The notes under the pieces are model-generated. The model worked only from the letters and a program-made list of their open reading frames with translations, had not been told where the DNA came from and searched no databases. From Clostridia bacterium (GTDB lineage Bacteria; Bacillota_A; Clostridia; TANB77; CAG-508), in contig JAAVZD010000058.1 of the NCBI GenBank assembly GCA_022791475.1, positions 1-8,447 of the forward strand: a DNA stretch of 8,447 nucleotides, given 5' to 3'. Both the position numbers and the translations under genes were made by a program. Shown piece by piece: positions 1 to 7,016 of this stretch; the stretch's first letter is position 1; each line of letters starts with the position of its first letter.

Positions 1-1293
1 AAATGTTTCGGATACTTTTCTTTCCACATACGTATTATTCCTCCCCGTATTTATGGATTTCAAAAAGGCAACCAGTTCATACCGGATCCCTTCTCCATCC
101 AATTGATAAAAATATCTCTTATTATGTGTCGGATCCTCATATCGGATTTCAAAATAATCGGTATTCCACCAAGGGGCGGGAACATAAATATACCCTTCTG
201 TCCCCGAAATAATTAATTCCCCTTCGGATTTTACCCCCCTTCCTACTTTAACCGAAGCAACCGCCTTTTTATATACAAAATCCATCTTTGTAAAAAGGTC
301 ATATTTACAGGCTTTATCATGGAAGAAACTTGCCAGCCTTACTTTTTCATAATCTGTTCCAAGAAGCTGGAATACCGGGAGCATCCCCGTGGGTCCCCAT
401 GCACATATGCTGTTCCAGGCACCAGACGATTCCGGGTCATTCAAATCTACATTCCGCATACTTGTGCATGTGCTGTCAACGGACACAATCCGGCCTATTT
501 TACCGCTTTTTAATAACAATAAAAGCCGGTTATATGCCATACCATATGCAGTCTTGATCGCATCCATAAGGATCAGGCCCTGTCTGTCTGCTATCTTGTA
601 TAACTCCCTGATTTCTTGTTTCCTTAGTGCTATGGGGGATTCACAAAGGACATGCTTCCCGTGTTCCAAGGCCTTTTTTACCTGTGTATAATGTTCAGAA
701 GGATGTGATATGATATAGAAAGCGTCACTCATTTCCATCAGCTCTTCCAGTGTGTTTGTAGCCGGCGCAGCATTAAATATCCCGTGTAATAATTGTTTAT
801 TTGATGTACATACCCCGGAAACTTCTGCACCATTTACAAATTTACACTCCTTATAATATTTTTCCAGGATTTGAGGTTCATTGCCCCCCACCAGCCCGAT
901 TCTGACTTTTCTGCTTTCGGCGCGGAGCTCTGTGCTTGAAATCCCATGTGTCCTATCCAGATACACTACTCTACAGTACTCCCGAAGGTAATCGAATTTC
1001 CCTGCCCAGTCCGAACCGACCGTAAAAATATCAATATCATACCGTTTAAGGTCATCTATTTTCTGGCCCTCGTATTCCTCGATTATGACCTGGTCTGCTA
1101 AGCCGGTAGCTTTAACAGCCTCAATGCGTTCGGTTAATGACTGCTGTACATTGATCTTTCCCCGGGCTTTATCAAAATCATCTGAAGTCACCCCTACGAT
1201 TAAAAAATCCCCAAGGGTTTTTGCCCGTTCTAAAAGGTGTATATGGCCATAATGGAGCATATCGTAGGTTCCGTATGTAATAACTTTTGTCAT
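1..1293 (-). CDS. TagD-like cytidylyltransferase fused to a Gfo/Idh/MocA oxidoreductase-like domain (3' end outside window)
   Basis: The minus frame from ATG at 1293 stays open for 431 codons to base 1, so the C-terminus lies beyond the window. Residues 1 to about 128 match the glycerol-3-phosphate cytidylyltransferase family: nucleotide-binding GTYDMLHYGH (8-17), VGSDWAGKFDYL (92-103) and RTHGISST (114-121). From about 131 a Rossmann-type strand-turn begins (RIGLVGGNEP), followed by HGKHVLCESPIAL (211-223), the position of the EKP motif of Gfo/Idh/MocA dehydrogenases. Here the motif reads ESP, and the region expected to carry the catalytic Asp and His/Tyr reads GAWNSICAWGPTG (291-303), so dehydrogenase chemistry is uncertain. 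The first half should make a CDP-alcohol from CTP and a small phospho-alcohol in the cytoplasm; glycerol-3-phosphate is only the family default. A GGAGG site lies about 6 bases before the ATG, 45 bases after the aminotransferase stop. It is more GC-rich than the neighbouring genes. The domain calls are firm; the substrate is unknown. Confidence 0.88.
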   Translation of the reverse strand, partial: MTKVITYGTYDMLHYGHIHLLERAKTLGDFLIVGVTSDDFDKARGKINVQQSLTERIEAVKATGLADQVIIEEYEGQKIDDLKRYDIDIFTVGSDWAGKFDYLREYCRVVYLDRTHGISSTELRAESRKVRIGLVGGNEPQILEKYYKECKFVNGAEVSGVCTSNKQLLHGIFNAAPATNTLEELMEMSDAFYIISHPSEHYTQVKKALEHGKHVLCESPIALRKQEIRELYKIADRQGLILMDAIKTAYGMAYNRLLLLLKSGKIGRIVSVDSTCTSMRNVDLNDPESSGAWNSICAWGPTGMLPVFQLLGTDYEKVRLASFFHDKACKYDLFTKMDFVYKKAVASVKVGRGVKSEGELIISGTEGYIYVPAPWWNTDYFEIRYEDPTHNKRYFYQLDGEGIRYELVAFLKSINTGRNNTYVERKVSETF

Positions 1294-1338
1294 TATGCCC
1301 TCCACACAAACATGCCTTCTCTTCTAAATTTTCCAATA

Positions 1339-2400
1339 CTAAGCCTGGTCCAATTCCAAAAAAACAGTCAAAAATGGTTCCATCGCCTTTTTAGAACCGA
1401 CAGAAATCCTAAGATATTCTTTTAGTAAGGGGTCACCATAAGAATGGACAAGGATTTTCTTTTCTGCCTGGAGTTTTTTTGATAGAATTGTTGCGTCAGA
1501 TTGTGGTTTAACGAGAATAAAATTACCGTTACAATCCCGGCATTGGTATCCATGATCCCTTAAACAGGTAAGTATATAATGTTTGCCCTCCACTTCCTCT
1601 TGAATCAAATGGGTTATAATATCCGGGCGGCCGAGGATCTTTTCTCCAAACAATAAAGCGATCGAATTTACGTCAAAAGTTAATTTGATGTTTTTTATAT
1701 ACTGGATGATTTGGGGGTTACTTATGATTACACCCAACCGGCAGGCAGCCAAAGAAAATAATTTGGAAAAAGTCCTGAGGATAACCACATTTTGTTCCGA
1801 CAATGTATAGCCAATAAATGTTTTTTCATAAAAATAATGATAGGCTTCATCTATAATAACTAGGGCCCCGACGTCTTTTGCCTTTTTAATAACTTTATTT
1901 AGTTCATCCTCCGTATACACATTACCAATAGGGTTGTTGGGATTGAGTAAGACAATAATATCGGTATTGTAACTAATTGTAGAAATAATTTTATCCATAT
2001 TAACCGTAAGGTTATCTTCATACCTGACAGGAATATGCTTTAATCCAAGGATAGAACAATTAACCCCATACATTTCAAAGGTAGGGGAAACGGTAACAAC
2101 TTCTTTTCCAGGTTCACAGAACGTTTCCAATAAATATCGGATTGCCATATCAGACCCGTTAGTTGCTACAACGTTTTCATAATTTACGCCAATGTAATCC
2201 GCATATTGATTGATAAACTTATCTGGTTCCGGGTAAGTAGAAAGAAATTCGGGTGTAATTTCCCGCAGGACTGAATTTACAAAATCTTCTGGTAGGCCTT
2301 CTGGATTTTCATTCATATCATAACGATTATATCCATACCGCCCCTGCATAGGAAAAATGCGTTTCGTGTTTTTGACATTTTTATTTACATAATAATTCAT
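1339..2400 (-). CDS. HisC-like class I/II PLP-dependent aminotransferase
   Basis: A 353-residue fold-type I PLP enzyme of the histidinol-phosphate aminotransferase group, of normal length. Visible landmarks are the N-terminal MNENPEGLP segment (29-37), NPNNPIG (153-159), IDEAY (183-187) with the cofactor-contacting Asp184 and Tyr187, RTFSKLF (209-215) with the predicted Schiff-base Lys213, Arg221, and LRISVG (330-335) with the substrate-binding Arg. I chose ATG at 2400 over an in-frame GTG at 2418 because the purine-rich ribosome site lies between them. No other his gene is nearby, so a role in histidine synthesis is unlikely. HisC relatives in capsule loci act on small phosphorylated substrates: Campylobacter Cj1437 is reported to make serinol phosphate from dihydroxyacetone phosphate, and the related CobD decarboxylates threonine phosphate. 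Placed just before a cytidylyltransferase, it probably supplies an amino-alcohol phosphate or an amino sugar precursor. The exact substrate cannot be read from the sequence. Confidence 0.87.
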   Translation of the reverse strand: MNYYVNKNVKNTKRIFPMQGRYGYNRYDMNENPEGLPEDFVNSVLREITPEFLSTYPEPDKFINQYADYIGVNYENVVATNGSDMAIRYLLETFCEPGKEVVTVSPTFEMYGVNCSILGLKHIPVRYEDNLTVNMDKIISTISYNTDIIVLLNPNNPIGNVYTEDELNKVIKKAKDVGALVIIDEAYHYFYEKTFIGYTLSEQNVVILRTFSKLFSLAACRLGVIISNPQIIQYIKNIKLTFDVNSIALLFGEKILGRPDIITHLIQEEVEGKHYILTCLRDHGYQCRDCNGNFILVKPQSDATILSKKLQAEKKILVHSYGDPLLKEYLRISVGSKKAMEPFLTVFLELDQA

Positions 2401-2416
2401 AAGATCCCCTTTCTCC
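2401..2416 (-). promoter_or_regulatory. Ribosome binding site deciding the aminotransferase start
   Basis: On the minus strand GGAGAAAGGGG occupies 2416-2406, and its GGGG ends 5 bases before ATG 2400. The alternative upstream GTG at 2418 would place this site inside the coding region and has no comparable site before it, so ATG 2400 is preferred. Confidence 0.6.
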
Positions 2417-2464
2417 ACATTTGTGAATTTTTATTACTTTTGTTATTTAAATTTTGAATGGTTG

Positions 2465-3874
2465 TCAATAGTCGCCTTCCTTTCGCAATAAACGTTTGAT
2501 TTTATCCTTTTTTGCGAAAAATAAAAAGGTAATGCTTAATACTACGGACAAAAATATAATATATCTGATTAAAATATGGCTGTATAATAATAGAATCAGT
2601 GGCTGCTCTAAAATCGAAGCCAATATCATAAAAAATACAATCTTATCATTATAAATATTTTTATATCCAATAATCCGAACAAAGGAATAATGAACCAGAA
2701 ATAAAATAATATAGCCAATTAACGTTGTGTATGCAGCTATCCAATATCCGTAAATAGGCAAAAGAATAAAATTTAAACCTATATTTACACTGGCAGCAAT
2801 AGCGGTCCCCATAGCAATTGCCCACGTCTTTCTTGAATATTGTTCAATATTTACATAAAGGCAGTAGGCAAACTGCAATACTGCGCTAACTAAAAGGGGG
2901 ATAATAATAGATTTACTATTTGAATATTGAGGCCCACCCAGGATCCATAGTAGTTCTGGGCCAATAAGCATTACGAGTTGAACTGACAAGAAAAAGATGA
3001 GGCAATAAGGGTATGTTATTTTGTTAATATCTTTTTCTTCATTGTTTTCTAATTTATCAAATATCCACGGGCTAACGGCATTATTTAAAGATGTCAAAAA
3101 GAGGGTTGCGATGCTCATACAATTGCATGCAATTGTATAAGTTGCAGTAAATTCATTTCCACATAAATTGGTAATCATGATCCTGTCAGATGCACTTAAT
3201 ATATAATTAGCCAAAAGGTGAGGGACAAATGGCCATGAATATAGAAGAGCGTATTTGCAGTAACTTAGGCGGAAACACCTGCCTTTTATTATAAAATAAC
3301 CATAAATTATAATATTTAAAAAGATAAGTGGGAACAGGTAGCCAATCACACGTCCTTTCAACTTATCTTCCATGAATAAAACAAGCAGTACAGAAACGGC
3401 AGTAGTCAGAAAAGTGGATGTGATCCCCACGGCAACATTCGCCTTATACTGATACAAAACAGTTTGTTTTATTTGGAAAACTTCCAAAGCGGGTTGGACT
3501 AATAAATAAGAGAACATTAAATGGATATAAAACCTGTCTACGGAAAATATCTTTTCAAATATTGGAAGGTTAAGATATATGAAAAAGTAAAAGCCAGCCG
3601 TAATAATGGTTCCAAATAATAAGATGGATGAACAATATGCGTCCAGTTGTTGCGGATAATCTAATCTGGCCCTGTTGACAGAAGCATATAAGTTAAAAGA
3701 AACAATCACCATTAATAAATGGAGCCATGTTGTGTAATTGCTATAATCGCCAAACTGGCTTTTATCCATTAATCGGGCAAATATAGGTACCGTGAGAAAA
3801 ACCATTCCTTTTATCATGAAATTACTAATGGTGTACCATATGCCTGAGAAAACCACTTTATTAGCCGATTTCAT
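2465..3874 (-). CDS. wzx: Wzx-type polysaccharide flippase (MATE/MOP superfamily)
   Basis: A 469-residue integral membrane protein with roughly 12 to 14 hydrophobic segments spread along its length and a short basic C-terminal tail (KKDKIKRLLRK), the normal size and shape of an oligosaccharide-lipid flippase. The N-terminus has the family pattern of a first helix followed by FARLMDKSQFGDYS (32-45), and SASDRIMIT (227-235) matches the S-x-x-D-R segment commonly seen after mid-protein helices in Wzx proteins. Such proteins move undecaprenyl-pyrophosphate-linked repeat units from the inner to the outer face of the cytoplasmic membrane. ATG 3874 follows a weak purine-rich site (GAAAGAAGTG) and lies 30 bases after the polymerase stop, so the two are probably co-transcribed. 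The pairing with an adjacent Wzy-like gene supports a Wzx/Wzy-dependent pathway. A lipid or teichoic-acid exporter of the same superfamily is the main alternative. Confidence 0.9.
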   Translation of the reverse strand: MKSANKVVFSGIWYTISNFMIKGMVFLTVPIFARLMDKSQFGDYSNYTTWLHLLMVIVSFNLYASVNRARLDYPQQLDAYCSSILLFGTIITAGFYFFIYLNLPIFEKIFSVDRFYIHLMFSYLLVQPALEVFQIKQTVLYQYKANVAVGITSTFLTTAVSVLLVLFMEDKLKGRVIGYLFPLIFLNIIIYGYFIIKGRCFRLSYCKYALLYSWPFVPHLLANYILSASDRIMITNLCGNEFTATYTIACNCMSIATLFLTSLNNAVSPWIFDKLENNEEKDINKITYPYCLIFFLSVQLVMLIGPELLWILGGPQYSNSKSIIIPLLVSAVLQFAYCLYVNIEQYSRKTWAIAMGTAIAASVNIGLNFILLPIYGYWIAAYTTLIGYIILFLVHYSFVRIIGYKNIYNDKIVFFMILASILEQPLILLLYSHILIRYIIFLSVVLSITFLFFAKKDKIKRLLRKEGDY

Positions 3875-3904
3875 TTCTCATTCACTTCTTTCAAAACTGG
3901 CTTT

Positions 3905-5011
3905 TTATTCGGAAAAGAAACTGTAAAAAACAAAATAGTAAAAAAGGAATTCTGTAAAAAAGGCAAACCCTAATTGATCCGTAGTTGCCCGAAATAAGAA
4001 TGTGGCCATTAACAATATAATTAGATATTCTTTCTTTTTATAGCATGAATATAATGAATGGGCTAATCCGCCTGCCACTATTAAAGAGAATGGCAATCCA
4101 TAGGTGGTATGCATTTGTAAAAAGCTGTTATGGAGATTATATTCATAGTGTTCAAATATTTCGATGCCTTCAAGGGGATTCCCCAGTAATAGGTTTGTTA
4201 AAGACCCATAGGTTAAACCAAAGTATTGTTTCCAGATTAATGACCGTCCCTGGCTTTTGATACCCATAGTTTTAAACCTGCTAAAACCTATATTTACTAT
4301 ATTGGTTTGCCCCACAATAAATAAGAATATAATAAATGCCACCCCTAAAAAATAAGCGTTTATAAATTTTTGTTTAGAATTAGGCGAATATAACCAATAA
4401 TTAATATATAAAATTCCTGACACCAATATTAAAGAAGAAAAAATCCCGTTTCTACCTACCGCCAAAAAGGATACCGCCATATAGATTAAAGCAGGAGTGA
4501 AAGGGATTTTAGAACATGCTTTTTTGGCCGTTGCAAAATAATATAAGCAAAGTAATGCTAACAATAATACAGAAAAATAATTTCTGGAAAGCCGTAAAAA
4601 GTAATCGTTAGGATCAATTTTACTATTTAAAAGAATAAGGATAAACCATGCCGATACCCCATAAAAAAAACTTTTGATTACAATGTGGGGAGGCGGATAT
4701 TCAAGTGCCAGTATGGCAATGATTACATAGGATATTGTTTTTAAATATAGGGAAAAATTAATATTTTGTGTATGTATTCCGGAACTGATACCCGATACTA
4801 TGGTAAGTAGGCAAAATAAACCTATTAAATAATGCTTTATTTTAATTTTGGGAACACAGAAATATTTTATCCCACCAAAAATTGCAATACTAATATAAAT
4901 CATATTGCATATTAATATGGGGATTTTATGGGAATAATATAATAAAAAGGATGCAATAAAAAGAAGAGGGATCCATGTTGAAAAATATTTATAGTTGTGT
5001 TTGGCATTCAT
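3905..5011 (-). CDS. wzy: Wzy-type polysaccharide polymerase (O-antigen ligase/polymerase-like)
   Basis: A 368-residue multi-pass membrane protein with about ten hydrophobic segments. Conserved-looking loop motifs are GRNGI (186-190), SQGRSLIW (253-260) in the large extracytoplasmic loop, and LHNSFLQMHTTYGLP (293-307). The R-x-x-x-W and H-N-x-x-L patterns are typical of Wzy polymerases and O-antigen ligases. The expected role is joining flipped repeat units at the outer face of the membrane. The start is set at ATG 5011: a TTG directly before it (5014) would give one extra residue but lies only 3 bases from the GAAGGAAG site. The gene overlaps the 3' end of the upstream GT-B gene by 23 bases, so translation may be coupled. 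As usual for Wzy proteins the sequence gives no clue to the linkage formed. A ligase role cannot be excluded, but the adjacent flippase favours polymerase. Confidence 0.85.
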   Translation of the reverse strand: MNAKHNYKYFSTWIPLLFIASFLLYYSHKIPILICNMIYISIAIFGGIKYFCVPKIKIKHYLIGLFCLLTIVSGISSGIHTQNINFSLYLKTISYVIIAILALEYPPPHIVIKSFFYGVSAWFILILLNSKIDPNDYFLRLSRNYFSVLLLALLCLYYFATAKKACSKIPFTPALIYMAVSFLAVGRNGIFSSLILVSGILYINYWLYSPNSKQKFINAYFLGVAFIIFLFIVGQTNIVNIGFSRFKTMGIKSQGRSLIWKQYFGLTYGSLTNLLLGNPLEGIEIFEHYEYNLHNSFLQMHTTYGLPFSLIVAGGLAHSLYSCYKKKEYLIILLMATFLFRATTDQLGFAFFTEFLFYYFVFYSFFSE

Positions 5012-6110
5012 CAATTTCTTCCTTCAAATGGTTTAAAATGAAAAATAATTCTTCTTGTGTTTCCGGTATATAAAAATTATCACCTTGATATAATTTTTTC
5101 GCCCTTTCAAAAAAATTACAAATAAAATTGTTTGGTTTAATAAAATCGTCCTGGAAGATTTTATATAAAATGATAACCGTAGGTTCTTTGTTGAAGATTA
5201 TTTTAGGTGTAACCGTTGCTGTAGAAAACACAGATAACAAAATTTTGTTGTTTATATCTGAATTTGCAATTATAATTTCGAATGGAACTTCAGAATAATC
5301 ATAATATTTAACATTAAGTTCATTTTTAGATTTATCAGAAGGGTGTTTTTTTATAACTAATTCAAATTTTTCAAAATGTGCTACTTGTTTTATTAATGCT
5401 TCATATTTTCTTTTCCCAGTTTCTGTAAAACAATCCTTATAGGGGAAATCCATTAAGATCAACGGTTCTTTTAACTCAAAATATTTTTGATATTCATATA
5501 CTCGATTATAAATATCTAATTCCTTTGAAAAATCTATGGATGGAATTCCATAGGCTTTCCCATATTTAGGGTCATTATAGTGAATGTATAATTCCGGTAT
5601 ATACAACAATTTATCAAAAACAACCCTACTTGCATCCTTTTTAAAAATTATCCTTCTTAATATTTTATCGCCCAACCGATGGATTTGCTCCATGTTATCT
5701 AAATAGCTTCCGACCCCTTCATCATACATAAGAAATCGGGTGTTCGAATTGTTTTTTTGTATAAAAAAAAATCTGGTTAAGCGTTCAATTAAGCTCCCGG
5801 TACAAAATAGCATAATATCATATTTATATGGCAACAAAAAGGAAGAAACTATTTTTTGATATTTTATATAGCATAAAAAGCTATTAACGTATTGGGAGTT
5901 TGAAAATTTCAAAATTTTTTTTGCGTTAATAAGGATAACATGTTGAAAGATTTTTTCTTCCTCTATTTTTGATGCCAAAAGACGGCAATTTTTATATATC
6001 CCTTCATCTATGATATACAAATCCGCAAATAATTTTTTTGAAACTGTCAAATGCAACGCGTTTAAAATTTGAAACTTTGTACTGGCGAATATACATATGT
6101 GATTATCCAT
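4989..6110 (-). CDS. GT-B glycosyltransferase of the sialyl/polysialyltransferase type (GT52/GT38-like)
   Basis: A 373-residue soluble protein starting MDNHICIFASTKFQILNALH, the N-terminal style of GT52 and polysialyltransferase-like enzymes. Three motifs shared by bacterial sialyltransferases are visible in order: D/E-D/E-G as DEG at 130-132 (MYDEGVGSYLD), HP at 256-257 (VIKKHPSD), and the Ser/Thr motif at 293-297 (SVFST). In characterised members these form the CMP-sugar site, with the Asp as base and the His contacting the nucleotide phosphate. It therefore probably transfers a group from a CMP-linked (or possibly CDP-linked) donor onto the growing unit at the cytoplasmic face. No sialic acid synthesis genes are visible here, so sialic acid as donor is unproven. 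It starts 13 bases after the stop of the CDP-alcohol transferase gene, with a GAGGG site close to that stop. The gene is very AT-rich and contains a 9-base A/T run at 5763-5771. CDP-glycerol transferase-like enzymes with similar HP motifs are a weaker alternative. Confidence 0.72.
   Translation of the reverse strand: MDNHICIFASTKFQILNALHLTVSKKLFADLYIIDEGIYKNCRLLASKIEEEKIFQHVILINAKKILKFSNSQYVNSFLCYIKYQKIVSSFLLPYKYDIMLFCTGSLIERLTRFFFIQKNNSNTRFLMYDEGVGSYLDNMEQIHRLGDKILRRIIFKKDASRVVFDKLLYIPELYIHYNDPKYGKAYGIPSIDFSKELDIYNRVYEYQKYFELKEPLILMDFPYKDCFTETGKRKYEALIKQVAHFEKFELVIKKHPSDKSKNELNVKYYDYSEVPFEIIIANSDINNKILLSVFSTATVTPKIIFNKEPTVIILYKIFQDDFIKPNNFICNFFERAKKLYQGDNFYIPETQEELFFILNHLKEEIDECQTQL
5012..5025 (-). 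promoter_or_regulatory. Ribosome binding site deciding the polymerase start
   Basis: GAAGGAAG on the minus strand (5025-5018) lies 6 bases before ATG 5011 but only 3 bases before the TTG at 5014, so the ATG is the better start. The site sits inside the last codons of the upstream GT-B gene. Confidence 0.6.
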
Positions 6111-6123
6111 AACTAATTGACCC

Positions 6124-6906
6124 TCAATTTAAGTATTCCTTTTCATAGTTGAACATTTTTTTGGTGTATATAATAAAAACTAAGACAAAACCCATAATGT
6201 AATATAGGGAATACATAATTAAAAATATATCAATTTTATTTATCAGAACAGCAATAATTAAAAACATCAATTCATCGCCGCCAATTCCAAATTCATAGTC
6301 TATATATAGAGAAAGCTTTTTTATAAAAGAAAAATGGTTATCATTAGAATAGAATCCGCTATTCTCAACAGCTATGCCATCTGCCCCAATCCTTTTATAT
6401 TCCATCTGCATCATAGAATTTGAATATTTTTGATAAATGAGGCGGCTAAAAATATCACAGATCCCGGCTAAGGAGGCAATAAAAATCAAATAGATCCGGT
6501 ATTGGCCAAATAGTCCTGTGGTATGATAAGCAGCCATTCCAACGCCAGGCATTATAAACGCAGAAATGGTATAGCCGCCAACAGCATCAAAAAATTCCCC
6601 AGCCAGAGAAGTCTTTTTTAAACAACGTGCTATATTTCCGTCAACACAATCTAAAACGCTCCAGATATTAAGGATAAAAACCCCCATCCAAATAAACAGC
6701 AATTGATCAAAGCATAAAAGTATACATCCGATTGTGGCGACAATGCAGGATAACAAAGAGACTTTATTTGGTGTCCAATTGTGGTTGATAAAGAAATAGG
6801 TTATATAAAAAGACGTCCTTCGCAAAAAAACCCTTCCCCAAAAAGGTTCTTTTTTTGCTTTGGATTCAGGAAATGATTTTTTAATGTCCTCTACAGTATA
6901 TTTCAT
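6124..6906 (-). CDS. CDP-alcohol phosphatidyltransferase family membrane protein, atypical active site
   Basis: A 260-residue membrane protein with several hydrophobic segments and the family's TPN motif (45-47, NWTPNKVS). The signature lies at 86-111: D86-x2-D89-G90-x2-A93-R94-x8-G103-x3-D107-x3-G111. Three of the four metal/catalytic aspartates are present, but the fourth, the position assigned as general base in characterised members, is Gly (GGC codon). Family enzymes move a phosphoalcohol from a CDP-alcohol to an acceptor hydroxyl at the membrane, releasing CMP. Next to a polymerase, a flippase and a cytidylyltransferase, the likely job is adding a phospho-alcohol to the polysaccharide or its lipid carrier rather than phospholipid synthesis. 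ATG 6906 is preceded by GGAGG, unusually far away (12 bases), and no in-frame alternative start lies closer. A 110-base gap separates it from the upstream GT4 gene. Fold assignment is strong; activity and acceptor are uncertain. Confidence 0.82.
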   Translation of the reverse strand: MKYTVEDIKKSFPESKAKKEPFWGRVFLRRTSFYITYFFINHNWTPNKVSLLSCIVATIGCILLCFDQLLFIWMGVFILNIWSVLDCVDGNIARCLKKTSLAGEFFDAVGGYTISAFIMPGVGMAAYHTTGLFGQYRIYLIFIASLAGICDIFSRLIYQKYSNSMMQMEYKRIGADGIAVENSGFYSNDNHFSFIKKLSLYIDYEFGIGGDELMFLIIAVLINKIDIFLIMYSLYYIMGFVLVFIIYTKKMFNYEKEYLN

Positions 6907-6954
6907 TGTGAAAAATAGCCTCCGATTTTTTATGAATCGCTTTATATTTATATA

Positions 6955-6983
6955 TAGATAACTTGGCAGTTAATGGATTTCAA
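6955..6983 (-). promoter_or_regulatory. Weak candidate internal sigma-A promoter
   Basis: In the 110-base gap before the CDP-alcohol transferase gene the minus strand shows TTGAAA (6983-6978), a 17-base spacer and TATCTA (6960-6955), embedded in AT-rich sequence. The -35 box is good, but the -10 box matches consensus at only three of six bases. The gap is longer than most others in this gene row, which makes an internal start plausible, but AT-rich DNA yields such matches by chance. Confidence 0.27.
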
Positions 6984-7016
6984 ATACATCCTCGCACCTG
7001 GTTACATAAAGTGGTA

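Noticed and set aside
3..1425. Plus-strand open frames at 3-212, 319-513, 330-557, 389-691 and 1237-1425
   Set aside because: They lie opposite the intact fusion gene or the aminotransferase and show no recognisable motif; they are shadows of minus-strand coding sequence.
1339..2400. Genuine histidine biosynthesis hisC
   Set aside because: No other his genes are nearby and the setting is a polysaccharide locus; the motifs only fix the broad aminotransferase group.
2401..2418. GTG start at 2418 for the aminotransferase
   Set aside because: The ribosome site lies between this codon and ATG 2400, and the extra residues do not extend any family feature.
4045..4260. Plus-strand open frame opposite the polymerase gene
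   Set aside because: Fully inside a well-supported membrane protein gene on the other strand, with no family resemblance.
5012..5014. TTG start for the polymerase
   Set aside because: Too close (3 bases) to the GAAGGAAG site; the directly following ATG has the normal spacing.
6124..6906. Housekeeping phosphatidylglycerophosphate synthase
   Set aside because: The locus context, the 260-residue length and the missing fourth Asp all differ from the PgsA type.
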